From: a virus | Direction: 5' to 3' (one strand) | Virus record (IMG/VR): IMGVR_UViG_3300035145_004174 | Span: 37,072-101,071 of that record | Length of the DNA stretch: 64,000 bases | In this document: positions 49,638-58,154 of the stretch, piece after piece | How positions within the stretch are numbered: the stretch's first letter is position 1 | Layout: every line of letters starts with the position of its first letter | Notes under the pieces: generated by a model | What the model was told of the DNA's origin: nothing | Database searches by the model: none | Seen by the model: only the letters and a program-made list of their open reading frames with translations | Made by a program: the position numbers and the translations under genes

Positions 49638-50053
49638 CTAAAAAAGGCTACATTATTCCGAAATATTCTGATTGTTATAATTGCGGAAAAAAACTGATTG
49701 GTAGGCAAAGGATTTATTGCTCAAAGAAATGTAAAGACAGGCAGGAAAGAAAAAATAATCCATCTTATAGAAGACAACGGAACAGGGGGATAAAAAGAAA
49801 ATTAAAACTAATTGAAACAAAAGGTGGAAGTTGCGAATTATGCGGTTACGACAAAAATATAAGTTCATTAACATTTCATCACATTGACCCTCAACAAAAA
49901 TCTTTCAATGTTGAACTGAGAAATATTGCTAATTATGATTGGTCTAAAGTTTTAAATGAATCTAGTAAATGTATGTTGCTTTGCCATAATTGCCATCACG
50001 AATTACATCATCCCGAATTTAATAAAGAAAGTTTGAAAAAAAGTTTGACATAG
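49634..50053 (+). CDS. HNH endonuclease with zinc fingers
   Basis: 139 residues. An N-terminal zinc finger (DCYNCGKKLIGRQRIYCSKK) is followed by the HNH core: GGSCELCGYDKNISSLTFHH, IDPQQKSFNVELR and CMLLCHNCHHELHHPEF. The CxxC pairs and FHHID signature are complete. Probably a homing endonuclease, or a small nuclease used in phage competition. Confidence 0.88.
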   Translation: MTKKGYIIPKYSDCYNCGKKLIGRQRIYCSKKCKDRQERKNNPSYRRQRNRGIKRKLKLIETKGGSCELCGYDKNISSLTFHHIDPQQKSFNVELRNIANYDWSKVLNESSKCMLLCHNCHHELHHPEFNKESLKKSLT

Positions 50054-50073
50054 CAAACCATGTACTCTATCTT
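50045..50073 (+). promoter_or_regulatory. sigma70-type promoter, leaderless (ATG 50080)
   Basis: TTGACA at 50045, 17-base spacer, TATCTT at 50068, six bases to ATG 50080. It overlaps the HNH gene's stop. Confidence 0.82.
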
Positions 50074-50079
50074 GATGGA

Positions 50080-50586
50080 ATGAATAAAAGAAAAGCAGAA
50101 GGACTAACTAACTATTTAATGTACAAACATAATCTTCCTTATGATTGGAAGTTTCGTTGGCAAAATAAAAAAAATGCTTTAGGTACTTGTAGTTATCGTA
50201 GAAAACTTATTCTTTTATCTAAATGGTACGTTGAATTAAATGATATAGAAGAAGTTAAAGATACTATATTGCACGAAATCGCTCATGCTTTAGCTTATAT
50301 TCGTTATGGCAAATTGGGCATGGGTCATGGAGATTTATGGAAAAGAGTTTGTGTAGAAATTGGAGCAATTCCTAAGAGTTGTTCTAAAGATAATTTAAAT
50401 AAACCAAAAGATCATTACAAATACAATCACACTTGTAAATGCGGAATACATTATGGTATGCACAGATTAAGAAAACATTACAAATATCGTTGTCCAAAAT
50501 GCAATGATCCTCTTTTTGTCTCCAAGAAAGAGAGAATAGCACATGATAGTGCAAAAAAAGTTTTAGAAGAGATTCTTTCTTCTTGA
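50080..50586 (+). CDS. SprT-like zinc metalloprotease
   Basis: 168 residues. ILHEIAHALAYIRYGKLGMG has the HExxH zinc site, and HGDLWKRVCVEIGA the third ligand block of SprT/Spartan. The C-terminal zinc ribbon (CKCGIHYGMHRLRKHYKYRC then PKCN) is standard for the family. SprT-like proteases cleave DNA-protein crosslinks or remodel DNA-bound proteins. With a UV endonuclease in the same window it may be part of DNA upkeep. Confidence 0.9.
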   Translation: MNKRKAEGLTNYLMYKHNLPYDWKFRWQNKKNALGTCSYRRKLILLSKWYVELNDIEEVKDTILHEIAHALAYIRYGKLGMGHGDLWKRVCVEIGAIPKSCSKDNLNKPKDHYKYNHTCKCGIHYGMHRLRKHYKYRCPKCNDPLFVSKKERIAHDSAKKVLEEILSS

Positions 50587-50611
50587 CATGGTTTGAAACA
50601 GAATATATTGT
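50583..50611 (+). promoter_or_regulatory. sigma70-type promoter, leaderless (ATG 50618)
   Basis: TTGACA at 50583, 17-base spacer, TATTGT at 50606, six bases to ATG 50618. It overlaps the SprT gene's stop. Confidence 0.82.
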
Positions 50612-50617
50612 AAGAGA

Positions 50618-50809
50618 ATGAAAAGCGAAGATATAGAATTCATTATTAAACAAACTTTAATTGAAGCATCTTTACATCACGATGAAGATAGTAGACAAAG
50701 ATATTACAATGGAATACTTGAATTAGTAAATCATTACAAGTATCTTGAGAACAAAATGAGAGAGATTATGGATGCTAGGTATAATGACGGAGCAGGGAGA
50801 GAAAATTAA
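50618..50809 (+). CDS. hypothetical helical protein, 63 aa
   Basis: MKSEDIEFIIKQTLIEASLH then DSRQRYYNGILELVNHYKYL; helical. No family recognised. It sits alone between two promoters. Confidence 0.68.
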   Translation: MKSEDIEFIIKQTLIEASLHHDEDSRQRYYNGILELVNHYKYLENKMREIMDARYNDGAGREN

Positions 50810-50833
50810 TTTTTAAAAAATTTAAAAAAAAGT

Positions 50834-50862
50834 TTGACATACCATTTTATATATGCAATACT
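50834..50862 (+). promoter_or_regulatory. sigma70-type promoter of the rIIA-like gene
   Basis: TTGACA at 50834, 17-base spacer ending in TATGC, AATACT at 50857. An A-tract lies upstream. The leader is about 41 bases. Confidence 0.8.
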
Positions 50863-50880
50863 AAGTTCATAGTTTAAATT

Positions 50881-50929
50881 TTATCACACAAAAAAGAAAG
50901 TAAAGCGAAATGATTATCACACAAAAAAG
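50881..50929 (+). repeat. 16-base direct repeat around the rIIA start
   Basis: TTATCACACAAAAAAG occurs at 50881-50896 in the leader and again at 50914-50929 just inside the coding sequence, so the two copies flank ATG 50910. Confidence 0.85.
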
Positions 50930-53222
50930 TAAAGAACAAGTCGTTCAATCACATGACTTTGAACAAGTCAACTGCACCATTGATGCCGAAGATATGCGCT
51001 ATGTAGCATCTCTTCTTCGTAACAACTACTCTAATACTCGTCTTGCAGTAGTTCGTGAGATTAGTGCCAATGCTATTGATGCAAACAAAGAGGCAGGAGT
51101 TACTCGTCCTATCGAGATCAAGTTGCCATCAACTATGACTCCAACATTTGCAGTTCGTGACTTTGGGGGTGGACTTAGCCAAGAAGATGTGTTTGGTCTT
51201 TATTCCAAGTATGGTAAGTCAACCAAGCGCACATCAAACAATTATATTGGTGCATTCGGTATTGGCAAGTTTGCTCCATTATCTTATGGTGACAACTTCA
51301 CTTGTGTATCTTATCATGGTGGATTAAAAACATCTTACAATGTATTCGTTAATGATGATGACGATACAAAGATTGTTAAGTTGCATGAAGAACCAAGCAA
51401 CGAACCAACAGGTTTATCTATCGAAGTTGCAGTTGCAGAAGGTGATATATCAGAATTTACTGATGTTGTCAAGAAATTTTTCAGATTCTTTCCCGAAGAT
51501 GAAATGCCAAAATTTATTGGTCAAGAAGATGACTTTATTCCCGAAATTAAAACTTCATTAAAAAGCGAGAAAGATAATTGGTTTATCTTAGAAAATGATG
51601 ATAATGGATATTATGGTTATAATCATTCTTGTCATGTTATCATGGGTAAAGTTACTTATCGTCTCGACAGAAGTGCGGTAAATGTAAGTAACTTTATTAA
51701 AGACGATAAAGCTAAACAAATCGTAGGTGAATTATTAGAAGAAAGAAACTTCTATCTTCGTATGCCAATAGGTTCTGTAAAATTGCATCATAGTCGTGAA
51801 GCATTAGAATATAACAAGACAACACAAAAAGAATTATGCAAAGCATTATATAATGCAAGTCAAGAAATTCTTGAAATCGCTAAGTTGAAACTTGCAGATA
51901 GTGCAGATTTGTGGGAAGCAAAAAGAAATCATGCAGTTATAGTCAATAGTTTATCTCATTCAATGCGCAGGATTTTTGATAATGCTTTTGAATGGAACGG
52001 CGTAAAGATTGAAAATGCTCATTTCTCTGTTCCTTATGATGAATCAGAGAACATTACCATTACTAGATCAATCAGAACTAAAGACAATGACGCTCGCAAT
52101 GGTTACAAAGTTACTTCTAGTAAGCAAAACAAAGCATTTTGTCAAGACAATTATTTGTTCGTATATCAAGATTTAGACTCTTCTCATGGCAACAATCTTC
52201 GTGCTAGAACATTGTTCAATGAAGATGAAAATTTAGAAGAAATCTTTTTCATTAATCCTACCAATCAAGATGGTATTGATTATATGAAGAACGAATGGAG
52301 TTTTAATTTAATTGACTCAAAGCATATTCGTTATGCATCGAAAATTGAGAAAGAAAAACCTGTTTACAATCGTGTAAGTGGAGAGAGCAGAGCATCTATA
52401 CCATTATTCAAAATGGTCAAGAAAAAAGGTTATGCTCATAAAAATGTAGATTATTGGTCAAATGTTAATGATCCAATCAATTCTGTTGAAGCAGGAGATA
52501 TGGAAGGTTCTATTGATGGAAAATTAATCTATGTTCCAATCACTCGTTATCAAATTGATTGCCCTAAAAATGAATTATGGGACTTGGATAAAGTATATAG
52601 TTTGTCTAGTCAAGTTCGTGCAGTTGGCAAGTCAGCAGATAATGAAGAGTTGGCAAATTTAGTTGTCTTCGGTGTTCGCAAAGCAGATGTTAAGAAATTA
52701 GATAAATCTAATTGGGTTAGTTTTGCTGATTTTATGCTTGACCATTACAAGGAATATGTTAGAGAGAACAAAAGAAATTGTTCTATTACATTCAGAAGGG
52801 TATTAACCTCAGAATCACAATCAGATTATCAAAAGATTATGGACTCTCTTAGTCCTATTGAAAATGTGTTTGTTAATCCAAATATGAATTTAAATTTTCT
52901 CTCAGAGGATCATCTCTTGCATCAAGTGAATGACATCTGTTCAGTAATGAATACCGCAGATCATAAGCAAAAAGCATCTTCTTCAGTTATGTATATTGCT
53001 CTACATGATCGCCAATGGTTAAAGGATACTTTAGATGTTGACGTTGATTCAGAATCAATGCTCAAAACTATTGAGAAAGTAACAAGCAAGTATTCTCTTT
53101 TAAGTTTTATTGCCGATTCCATTTCTTACTATGGCGCAGTCAAAGATCATTACAGACATGGCAATATTCAAACCAAGTTTGAAGGCTACATAAATTTGTG
53201 TGATAAAGGAGATGGGGAGTAA
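50910..53222 (+). CDS. rIIA: rIIA-like GHKL-fold protein
   Basis: 770 residues. The N-terminal GHKL-type ATPase region has AVVREISANAIDANKEAG (the N-box), AVRDFGGGLSQEDVFGLYSK (the D.G.G motif) and NYIGAFGIGKFAPLSYGDNF (G2 box), as in T4 RIIA. The remainder is the large rII-specific C-terminal part. In T4, RIIA and RIIB act at the membrane and are needed for growth on lambda lysogens, counteracting RexAB exclusion. The ATG is flanked by a direct repeat. The rIIB-like gene follows with its own promoter. Confidence 0.92.
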   Translation: MIITQKSKEQVVQSHDFEQVNCTIDAEDMRYVASLLRNNYSNTRLAVVREISANAIDANKEAGVTRPIEIKLPSTMTPTFAVRDFGGGLSQEDVFGLYSKYGKSTKRTSNNYIGAFGIGKFAPLSYGDNFTCVSYHGGLKTSYNVFVNDDDDTKIVKLHEEPSNEPTGLSIEVAVAEGDISEFTDVVKKFFRFFPEDEMPKFIGQEDDFIPEIKTSLKSEKDNWFILENDDNGYYGYNHSCHVIMGKVTYRLDRSAVNVSNFIKDDKAKQIVGELLEERNFYLRMPIGSVKLHHSREALEYNKTTQKELCKALYNASQEILEIAKLKLADSADLWEAKRNHAVIVNSLSHSMRRIFDNAFEWNGVKIENAHFSVPYDESENITITRSIRTKDNDARNGYKVTSSKQNKAFCQDNYLFVYQDLDSSHGNNLRARTLFNEDENLEEIFFINPTNQDGIDYMKNEWSFNLIDSKHIRYASKIEKEKPVYNRVSGESRASIPLFKMVKKKGYAHKNVDYWSNVNDPINSVEAGDMEGSIDGKLIYVPITRYQIDCPKNELWDLDKVYSLSSQVRAVGKSADNEELANLVVFGVRKADVKKLDKSNWVSFADFMLDHYKEYVRENKRNCSITFRRVLTSESQSDYQKIMDSLSPIENVFVNPNMNLNFLSEDHLLHQVNDICSVMNTADHKQKASSSVMYIALHDRQWLKDTLDVDVDSESMLKTIEKVTSKYSLLSFIADSISYYGAVKDHYRHGNIQTKFEGYINLCDKGDGE

Positions 53223-53243
53223 AATCCCCTCTCCAAACTTTTT
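53208..53243 (+). terminator. possible terminator after rIIA
   Basis: Stem GGAGA-T-GGGGA (53208-53218) with TCCCCTCTCC (53225-53234) and a bulged T. Only five T residues follow at 53239-53243. It overlaps the rIIA stop codon. Confidence 0.45.
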
Positions 53244-53253
53244 AAAAAAAATC

Positions 53254-53282
53254 TTGACTTATTAAAAAAATCAATCTATACT
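53254..53282 (+). promoter_or_regulatory. sigma70-type promoter of the rIIB-like gene
   Basis: TTGACT at 53254, 17-base spacer, TATACT at 53277. The predicted leader is about 28 bases. Confidence 0.78.
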
Positions 53283-53316
53283 CTTAACATAACATTAAAT
53301 TAGAAAGCTAAAAATT

Positions 53317-54501
53317 ATGAATAAAGTTCCATACATACAAAGCGAAAATTCACTCACAATCTTTTGGGAAGGTAAACCATATACTCTCCGCAAAGATCAT
53401 CCTAATTTCCACAATGCCAAGAAAGCTATTCTTGATGGTGAATATGATCGTTTAGGTGATTTAGTTGACATTGCTAAGTCAGTTGAAGATTTTGTAGAAG
53501 GTGACATCGAAGTTAAAGACGAAGTTGTTTATTACAAGGGGCATCGTCTTCATGGTGTTGTTGTAGATAAATTAATTGAAATGCTTCGTGCAGGTGCAAA
53601 AGATTCTGCTCCAATCGTTAATTTCATTACTAGATTGCAAGCTAATCCAAGTGCTAATAGTGTTGCAGAATTGTATACATTCCTTGGTTACAAATCTTTA
53701 CCAACAACCCCCGAAGGTCTTTGTCTTGGTTACAAGGGTGTTCAAGGTGATTATTGGAGTAGCACAGGCAATGCAGATACCATTGTTGTGCAAGGTCAAA
53801 CCAACGAGCGTCATCAAATTCTCAATGAAGTTGGCACAACTATCGAAGTTGCACGTCGTTGTGTAGATGACAACAAAGATAACCATTGCAGTTTCGGTCT
53901 TCATGTCGGTTCATACGATTACGCCAACGATTGGGCAGGAGAAAGTGGTAGATTGCTTGTTGTAGAGTTTGATCCTGCTGATGCAGTCTCCGTTCCAACT
54001 GATTGTGACTTTCAAAAGCTACGTGTCTCAAAGTACAGAGTTGTGTCTGACATTACAGATACTCGCAAAGAGTTAAATAGACCTGTATACGAGGCTAATA
54101 AACCTATTTATGGATCGGATGATGACATCAACTTCGATGAAGACGAAGAAGATGAAAACGATTGGGTAGATCAAGGCGAATGGGATGATGATGATTCTGA
54201 TTGGACTGAAGATGAACATCGTGACTTTGTAGCTAAAGAATTTGAAGATGATGATGAACCCGATGGTTACAATGGTGAAGAAGATAATCGTATTTCTTTA
54301 GTTGACTCATATAATGTCTATATTGGAAATCGCTTGCACAATGGTCAAAAAGTAACATTAAAAAATCTTGCAGATATTAAAGTTTCAAGAGATGAAAACT
54401 TGACTTGTTCTGAAATTATGAATATTGTCAATAAAGAAACTAATTATTTCGTCAGATGCGATGACGATAGACCTCTTTATTTATATGAAGTAGAAGTGTA
54501 A
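53317..54501 (+). CDS. rIIB: rIIB-like protein
   Basis: 394 residues. Matches to T4-type RIIB are FLGYKSLPTTPEGLCLGYKG, the VDDN..CSFGLHVGSYDYAN block, RLLVVEFDPADAVSVPTDCD and QKLRVSKYRVVSDI. After about residue 250 there is a very acidic stretch (DDDDSDWTEDEHRDF and neighbours), then a small folded end resembling an HTH or SH3-like domain (VTLKNLADIKVSRDENLTCS). Together with rIIA it probably defends against prophage-encoded exclusion systems. Confidence 0.9.
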   Translation: MNKVPYIQSENSLTIFWEGKPYTLRKDHPNFHNAKKAILDGEYDRLGDLVDIAKSVEDFVEGDIEVKDEVVYYKGHRLHGVVVDKLIEMLRAGAKDSAPIVNFITRLQANPSANSVAELYTFLGYKSLPTTPEGLCLGYKGVQGDYWSSTGNADTIVVQGQTNERHQILNEVGTTIEVARRCVDDNKDNHCSFGLHVGSYDYANDWAGESGRLLVVEFDPADAVSVPTDCDFQKLRVSKYRVVSDITDTRKELNRPVYEANKPIYGSDDDINFDEDEEDENDWVDQGEWDDDDSDWTEDEHRDFVAKEFEDDDEPDGYNGEEDNRISLVDSYNVYIGNRLHNGQKVTLKNLADIKVSRDENLTCSEIMNIVNKETNYFVRCDDDRPLYLYEVEV

Positions 54502-54521
54502 AACTTATAATTTAAATAAAC

Positions 54522-54725
54522 ATGAAAGAATTGACGCATGATTTAGAAACCTTAGCTTCATTGGAATCTCAGTTCAGAGAAGAGTATGAGGATGAATATT
54601 TAATTAAACAAATTAATTTGCATAAAAAAAGTTTATTATTTTTTCTCAGAAAAAAAGATTTTAATAGGTCTAGGTACGAATGTAACTCACTAATGAACAA
54701 ATTAATTTATTACCTAATTGATTGA
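54522..54725 (+). CDS. hypothetical helical protein, 67 aa
   Basis: A charged helical protein (LETLASLESQFREEYEDEYL, KKSLLFFLRKKDFNRSRYEC). No family recognised. Confidence 0.68.
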   Translation: MKELTHDLETLASLESQFREEYEDEYLIKQINLHKKSLLFFLRKKDFNRSRYECNSLMNKLIYYLID

Positions 54726-54726
54726 T

Positions 54727-54786
54727 ATGGAACTAATTATAGTAATAATCGGAGTGTGTTTTGTCGCTTATTTTTTAGATAAATAA
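54727..54786 (+). CDS. possible membrane peptide, 19 aa
   Basis: MELIIVIIGVCFVAYFLDK is hydrophobic enough for one helix. Its first 15 bases equal those of the 18-residue frame at 61542. Too short for certainty. Confidence 0.4.
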   Translation: MELIIVIIGVCFVAYFLDK

Positions 54787-54806
54787 TAAAAAATTAAAAA
54801 AAACAT

Positions 54807-54835
54807 TTGACAATCGAAAAAAAATAAACTAAAGT
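54807..54835 (+). promoter_or_regulatory. sigma70-type promoter, leaderless (ATG 54842)
   Basis: TTGACA at 54807, 17-base spacer, TAAAGT at 54830, six bases to ATG 54842. The A-rich upstream box is identical over 22 bases to the one before 60273. Confidence 0.85.
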
Positions 54836-54841
54836 TGTATT

Positions 54842-55147
54842 ATGAAAAAAGATAAAGTGTTGCTAGTTAGAGAAATTACATATCATAAAATAGAATCTAT
54901 TGACGATTTAAAATTCTATACTGATTGTGATACCTCAAAAATTAAATCGGCTAAAGATTTGGGTTTCGTATCTATCAAAGATATAGATGAAAGATTAGAA
55001 GATTTTTACGAAACTAAAAAGGGTGATGGTTGTGGATTTTCACTTTCGGAAGATACTCAAGATCATTGGGGGGAAGATTATGCTATTTTTGATGCAGATG
55101 ATAAAGAAGGAATGTTTAATTGGGAAACAAACTATTTGTTTAAATAA
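54842..55147 (+). CDS. acidic hypothetical protein, 101 aa
   Basis: Strand-helix protein (KVLLVREITYHKIESIDDLK) with an acidic C-terminal half (DDKEGMFNWETNYLFK). No family recognised. Confidence 0.72.
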   Translation: MKKDKVLLVREITYHKIESIDDLKFYTDCDTSKIKSAKDLGFVSIKDIDERLEDFYETKKGDGCGFSLSEDTQDHWGEDYAIFDADDKEGMFNWETNYLFK

Positions 55148-55150
55148 AAA

Positions 55151-55552
55151 ATGGAAGAAAATGTATCATTTGAACTAGATGGATTTGAGTTTAGCGACAA
55201 TGGCATAGATTATTTTGCAAATATCGAGGGGGATGCGAATTGGTGCATTGATAACGATTCTTTTGATTATGCAGGAACTCATTGCACAAACGGAGCAAGT
55301 GGAACTCATACTTTGCCCGACTATGCCATACTTCAAGACTTCAAGATACATAAAATAACATTATATTTTGAATTAAAGGATGAATATACTAATCATTGGT
55401 TTGAAGCAGAAAAATCATTTGATTACTCTCACAAAGAACATCAAGATTTTATTAATTTCTTTGAAACACAACATGGAGAAAACTTATATGATGCAATTCA
55501 AAAACAAGAAGATGATGAATCTAATGTAATCGAATGGTTACAAGAAGTTTAA
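55151..55552 (+). CDS. acidic beta-rich protein, 133 aa
   Basis: Beta strands with many acidic residues (FELDGFEFSDNGIDYFANIE, FDYAGTHCTNGASGTHTLPD) and a helical acidic end. No family recognised. Confidence 0.72.
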   Translation: MEENVSFELDGFEFSDNGIDYFANIEGDANWCIDNDSFDYAGTHCTNGASGTHTLPDYAILQDFKIHKITLYFELKDEYTNHWFEAEKSFDYSHKEHQDFINFFETQHGENLYDAIQKQEDDESNVIEWLQEV

Positions 55553-55584
55553 ATTAAATTAATAAAAGTTTTTTAAAATTTTAT

Positions 55585-55613
55585 TTGACAAGTAGAAAGG
55601 AATATGCGAAAGT
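55585..55613 (+). promoter_or_regulatory. sigma70-type promoter, leaderless (ATG 55620)
   Basis: TTGACA at 55585, 17-base spacer ending in ATGC, GAAAGT at 55608, six bases to ATG 55620. The -10 is weak but has an extended TGC. Confidence 0.72.
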
Positions 55614-55619
55614 ATAGTT

Positions 55620-55853
55620 ATGAATACGACAGAAGCATTTTTAGCAAGTATAGATCAATCAATCGCACAAAGAAAAAAGATTGAAGCATCAATACCATAT
55701 AAAGGCATGAATACTTATCGAGATAAATCCACAATGGTGATGGAAAAGTTCTTTGACCCCAAGGCATTTGAGTATGCAAAACAAGCAACTGCACGTAAAG
55801 GTCAATCAAGTATTCTTAGGTTTCAAATGGATGGAATGGGTAGATTAAAATGA
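55620..55853 (+). CDS. hypothetical protein, 77 aa
   Basis: MNTTEAFLASIDQSIAQRKK with KFFDPKAFEYAKQATARKGQ. Basic, helical. The 175-base gap after it holds no convincing gene. Confidence 0.7.
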   Translation: MNTTEAFLASIDQSIAQRKKIEASIPYKGMNTYRDKSTMVMEKFFDPKAFEYAKQATARKGQSSILRFQMDGMGRLK

Positions 55854-55993
55854 ACTTAGAGCATCATGGATGATGAATAAATCAAATTGTTAATCAAAAG
55901 TTGCGAAAATGATTCACAAAGCATGATAAAAGATGCAAAATCTTTGTTTAACTATACAAACACAAATTTTTCATAAAAAAACCATCAAAATGC

Positions 55994-56022
55994 TTGACGT
56001 ATCATGCAAATTAGCCTACTTT
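55994..56022 (+). promoter_or_regulatory. sigma70-type promoter, leaderless (ATG 56029)
   Basis: TTGACG at 55994, 17-base spacer, TACTTT at 56017, six bases to ATG 56029. Confidence 0.76.
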
Positions 56023-56028
56023 AACGGC

Positions 56029-56160
56029 ATGAAGGAAACAGAAATTATAGTCAAATTACAAGATTACATTGATGATTGCGGAATAGTAGAATTAGTTAGT
56101 TTATATAATTTTGTATTTAATGAAGAAATCACTTGGGAAGATATAGAATGGAATAAATAA
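56029..56160 (+). CDS. small hypothetical protein, 43 aa
   Basis: MKETEIIVKLQDYIDDCGIV then VSLYNFVFNEEITWEDIEWN. A longer frame opens further upstream, but the promoter lies inside it, so ATG 56029 is the start. Confidence 0.68.
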   Translation: MKETEIIVKLQDYIDDCGIVELVSLYNFVFNEEITWEDIEWNK

Positions 56161-56176
56161 AATAAAATATATAAAT

Positions 56177-56359
56177 ATGATTATACACAAACAAGATGTA
56201 AACCTATTAGAAGATGTACTTCAAATCTTACGAGACTATTCTCTCATGGATGGTTTTGAGGAAAATTATAATGATTACGAGTTAGAATGGATTAAAGAAT
56301 CTATATCTAAATTAGATATGCTCAAAGAAAGGGCAAAGCAAGAATTTTTAAATACATGA
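56177..56359 (+). CDS. hypothetical protein, 60 aa
   Basis: A helical acidic protein (HKQDVNLLEDVLQILRDYSL). Overlaps the next gene by four bases. Family unknown. Confidence 0.66.
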   Translation: MIIHKQDVNLLEDVLQILRDYSLMDGFEENYNDYELEWIKESISKLDMLKERAKQEFLNT

Positions 56360-56619
56360 AAAGAATTGATATAAAGTCACACATGAGAGAATTATTTAGA
56401 GAACAAGGTCTTTTAGAAGATTTACCTACATACGAAGAGTATACAGAAGATATGCCACTAATAGATCAATTAACGATGTATTATGAGGTTGACATTGATA
56501 ACTTTATAGGTAATCCTTGGGACATCATCAAAGATATGACAGAAGATTATTCAAAATGGTTAAAAGAGTTTAATAAACAATTCAAAGAATATTTACAAGA
56601 AAGGGATTATATACGATGA
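56356..56619 (+). CDS. hypothetical protein, 87 aa
   Basis: Helical (DIKSHMRELFREQGLLEDLP, KWLKEFNKQFKEYLQERDYI). ATGA overlaps on both sides. Family unknown. Confidence 0.68.
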   Translation: MKRIDIKSHMRELFREQGLLEDLPTYEEYTEDMPLIDQLTMYYEVDIDNFIGNPWDIIKDMTEDYSKWLKEFNKQFKEYLQERDYIR

Positions 56620-56840
56620 ATGAAATAAATTATTATAGAGTGAACGAAATTCCTTATTTTCATATTGCAGAAATTGTTAAAGAAGGTCATTCTCTTTATG
56701 GTAAAAAAGTTAAAGTTGATGCTTTTACTATTGACGATACAACTAATAAGATTTATCATGTAGGTTGGGATAGAGCAATAAAATCTCATGTAGAAAAAAT
56801 TAATAACAAGAAAAGAAAAGAACAATTATATATGCCATGA
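56616..56840 (+). CDS. hypothetical protein, 74 aa
   Basis: A small beta protein (VNEIPYFHIAEIVKEGHSLY) with the C-terminus KKRKEQLYMP. Overlaps both neighbours by four bases. Confidence 0.68.
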   Translation: MNEINYYRVNEIPYFHIAEIVKEGHSLYGKKVKVDAFTIDDTTNKIYHVGWDRAIKSHVEKINNKKRKEQLYMP

Positions 56841-57067
56841 AAGAACTTAAAGAAAAATTAAATAAAGTTATCTTCAAGCAAGTTGAGATGGTAAATAAAT
56901 ATGGCTCAAATACTCTTTCTACTTGCGATCATTATAATTGGGATAAAGATATTTGGAATCATAGATATTCTATCATTGACAAGTTTATTGATTTAGGTTT
57001 TAATGTTGATAGTCAAATGAATCATGGAGTATTAGATATAACAATAACTGCAAACTTAGAATTATGA
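56837..57067 (+). CDS. hypothetical protein, 76 aa
   Basis: A helix then a beta region (KFIDLGFNVDSQMNHGVLDI). Overlaps both neighbours. Family unknown. Confidence 0.68.
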   Translation: MKELKEKLNKVIFKQVEMVNKYGSNTLSTCDHYNWDKDIWNHRYSIIDKFIDLGFNVDSQMNHGVLDITITANLEL

Positions 57068-57279
57068 AAGTAACAGAAGTTAAATATGTTAAAACGATTA
57101 ATGGTGGATGTTCTTATCGTTGCAAAACAAACATTAAAGGCATAGAAATATGCAATGATGGAAATGGTGGAGCAACTTATATAGATGGAGCATTTCAGAA
57201 TATTAAATTGCTCAAAGACTATACAGAATGGGAATTAGAAGATTTAATTGACGAATATGAGAGTGGAAACAATGATTGA
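57064..57279 (+). CDS. hypothetical protein, 71 aa
   Basis: KTINGGCSYRCKTNIKGIEI then CNDGNGGATYIDGAFQNIKL looks like a small beta domain. Acidic C-terminus. A possible 15-codon frame (57272) overlaps its end; I do not call it. Confidence 0.68.
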   Translation: MKVTEVKYVKTINGGCSYRCKTNIKGIEICNDGNGGATYIDGAFQNIKLLKDYTEWELEDLIDEYESGNND

Positions 57280-57301
57280 TGAAGAAAATGAAGATTTATG
57301 G

Positions 57302-57330
57302 TTGACAGGTATGAGTTAATACGTTTATAT
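57302..57330 (+). promoter_or_regulatory. sigma70-type promoter for ATG 57379
   Basis: TTGACA at 57302, 17-base spacer, TTATAT at 57325. The leader carries AAAGGAG, about 11 bases before the ATG. Confidence 0.7.
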
Positions 57331-57378
57331 TGATTACATATTATTAATCACACGTTTACAAAAGGAGAAAAAATCGAC

Positions 57379-57711
57379 ATGAACATTGAAACATTATCAG
57401 CAGATGAAGTTTGGAATAAAACAAATGGAACTCGTTATCAAGATACAATCGAAACAAGTTATTTTAATTTAATTAATTTATTTGGTTTGCCAACATTTGG
57501 TAAAGGAGATAAAACATTATGTGAGTGGGTGCTACAAAATCATTTGGGCGACATTGTAACTATTTACGATTGGAAATCCAACACAAACGATCCCGAACTC
57601 GTAACTCGTTGGAACTTAGGGGGTAATGGAGATACTTATTCAAATGTTTTTCTTGACCAAGTAATGGAAAAAATTAAAAAAGGTGTTGACGTGCAGAATC
57701 TTGTATGCTAA
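57379..57711 (+). CDS. hypothetical protein, 110 aa
   Basis: An unusual case here of a clear Shine-Dalgarno sequence (AAAGGAG, 57361-57367). DEVWNKTNGTRYQDTIETSY, LFGLPTFGKGDKTLCEWVLQ and IVTIYDWKSN. FG.P...D.DK....W form a pattern found in other phage proteins of unknown role. Confidence 0.76.
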   Translation: MNIETLSADEVWNKTNGTRYQDTIETSYFNLINLFGLPTFGKGDKTLCEWVLQNHLGDIVTIYDWKSNTNDPELVTRWNLGGNGDTYSNVFLDQVMEKIKKGVDVQNLVC

Positions 57712-57714
57712 TTT
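57686..57714 (+). promoter_or_regulatory. sigma70-type promoter, leaderless (ATG 57721)
   Basis: TTGACG at 57686, 17-base spacer ending in ATGC, TAATTT at 57709, six bases to ATG 57721. It lies within the end of the preceding gene. Confidence 0.78.
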
Positions 57715-57720
57715 GTTATT

Positions 57721-57951
57721 ATGAATTATCAAACAGACCCAATTACATTTCAAATCCCCTCAAATGGTGGATATAATTATAGATTTAGTGAATGTGTAGA
57801 ACAAATGGCACAATTAGCAGGTCGATATTTTGACATATATGTTGAAGATACAAGTCCAATTAGCAATATGCTTGACGAAATAGTTGTAAATGCAATGCGA
57901 GAACAAGAAAAACAAAACAAATTAGATAATATAAATGGGGGATCAAAATGA
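57721..57951 (+). CDS. hypothetical protein, 76 aa
   Basis: MNYQTDPITFQIPSNGGYNY with MAQLAGRYFDIYVEDTSPIS. Family unknown. Overlaps the next gene by four bases. Confidence 0.7.
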   Translation: MNYQTDPITFQIPSNGGYNYRFSECVEQMAQLAGRYFDIYVEDTSPISNMLDEIVVNAMREQEKQNKLDNINGGSK

Positions 57952-58154
57952 AAAAAGTTGTAGTTAAAGGTTATACATACGAAACGGATTTAAATGTTAA
58001 AGTTGGTGATGTCGTAGAATTGCCAAGTGCTTATTGGTTGAGGGATATATTAGGTGATACATGGGAAGGTGTTGTTAATTCACTAGAAAGTGATTATGTT
58101 GGTAGTTGTGCAAAAATAATTAGAATCGTCAAGCAAGCAGAGAGAAGCAAATGA
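57948..58154 (+). CDS. hypothetical protein, 68 aa
   Basis: VVVKGYTYETDLNVKVGDVV with ELPSAYWLRDILGDTWEGVV is an SH3-like beta pattern (K.GD.V.LP). Possibly RNA- or protein-binding. Overlaps both neighbours. Confidence 0.7.
   Translation: MKKVVVKGYTYETDLNVKVGDVVELPSAYWLRDILGDTWEGVVNSLESDYVGSCAKIIRIVKQAERSK

Noticed and set aside
57272-57319. 15-codon frame MIDEENEDLWLTGMS
   Set aside because: Too short, no conservation information, and the promoter at 57302 lies within it.
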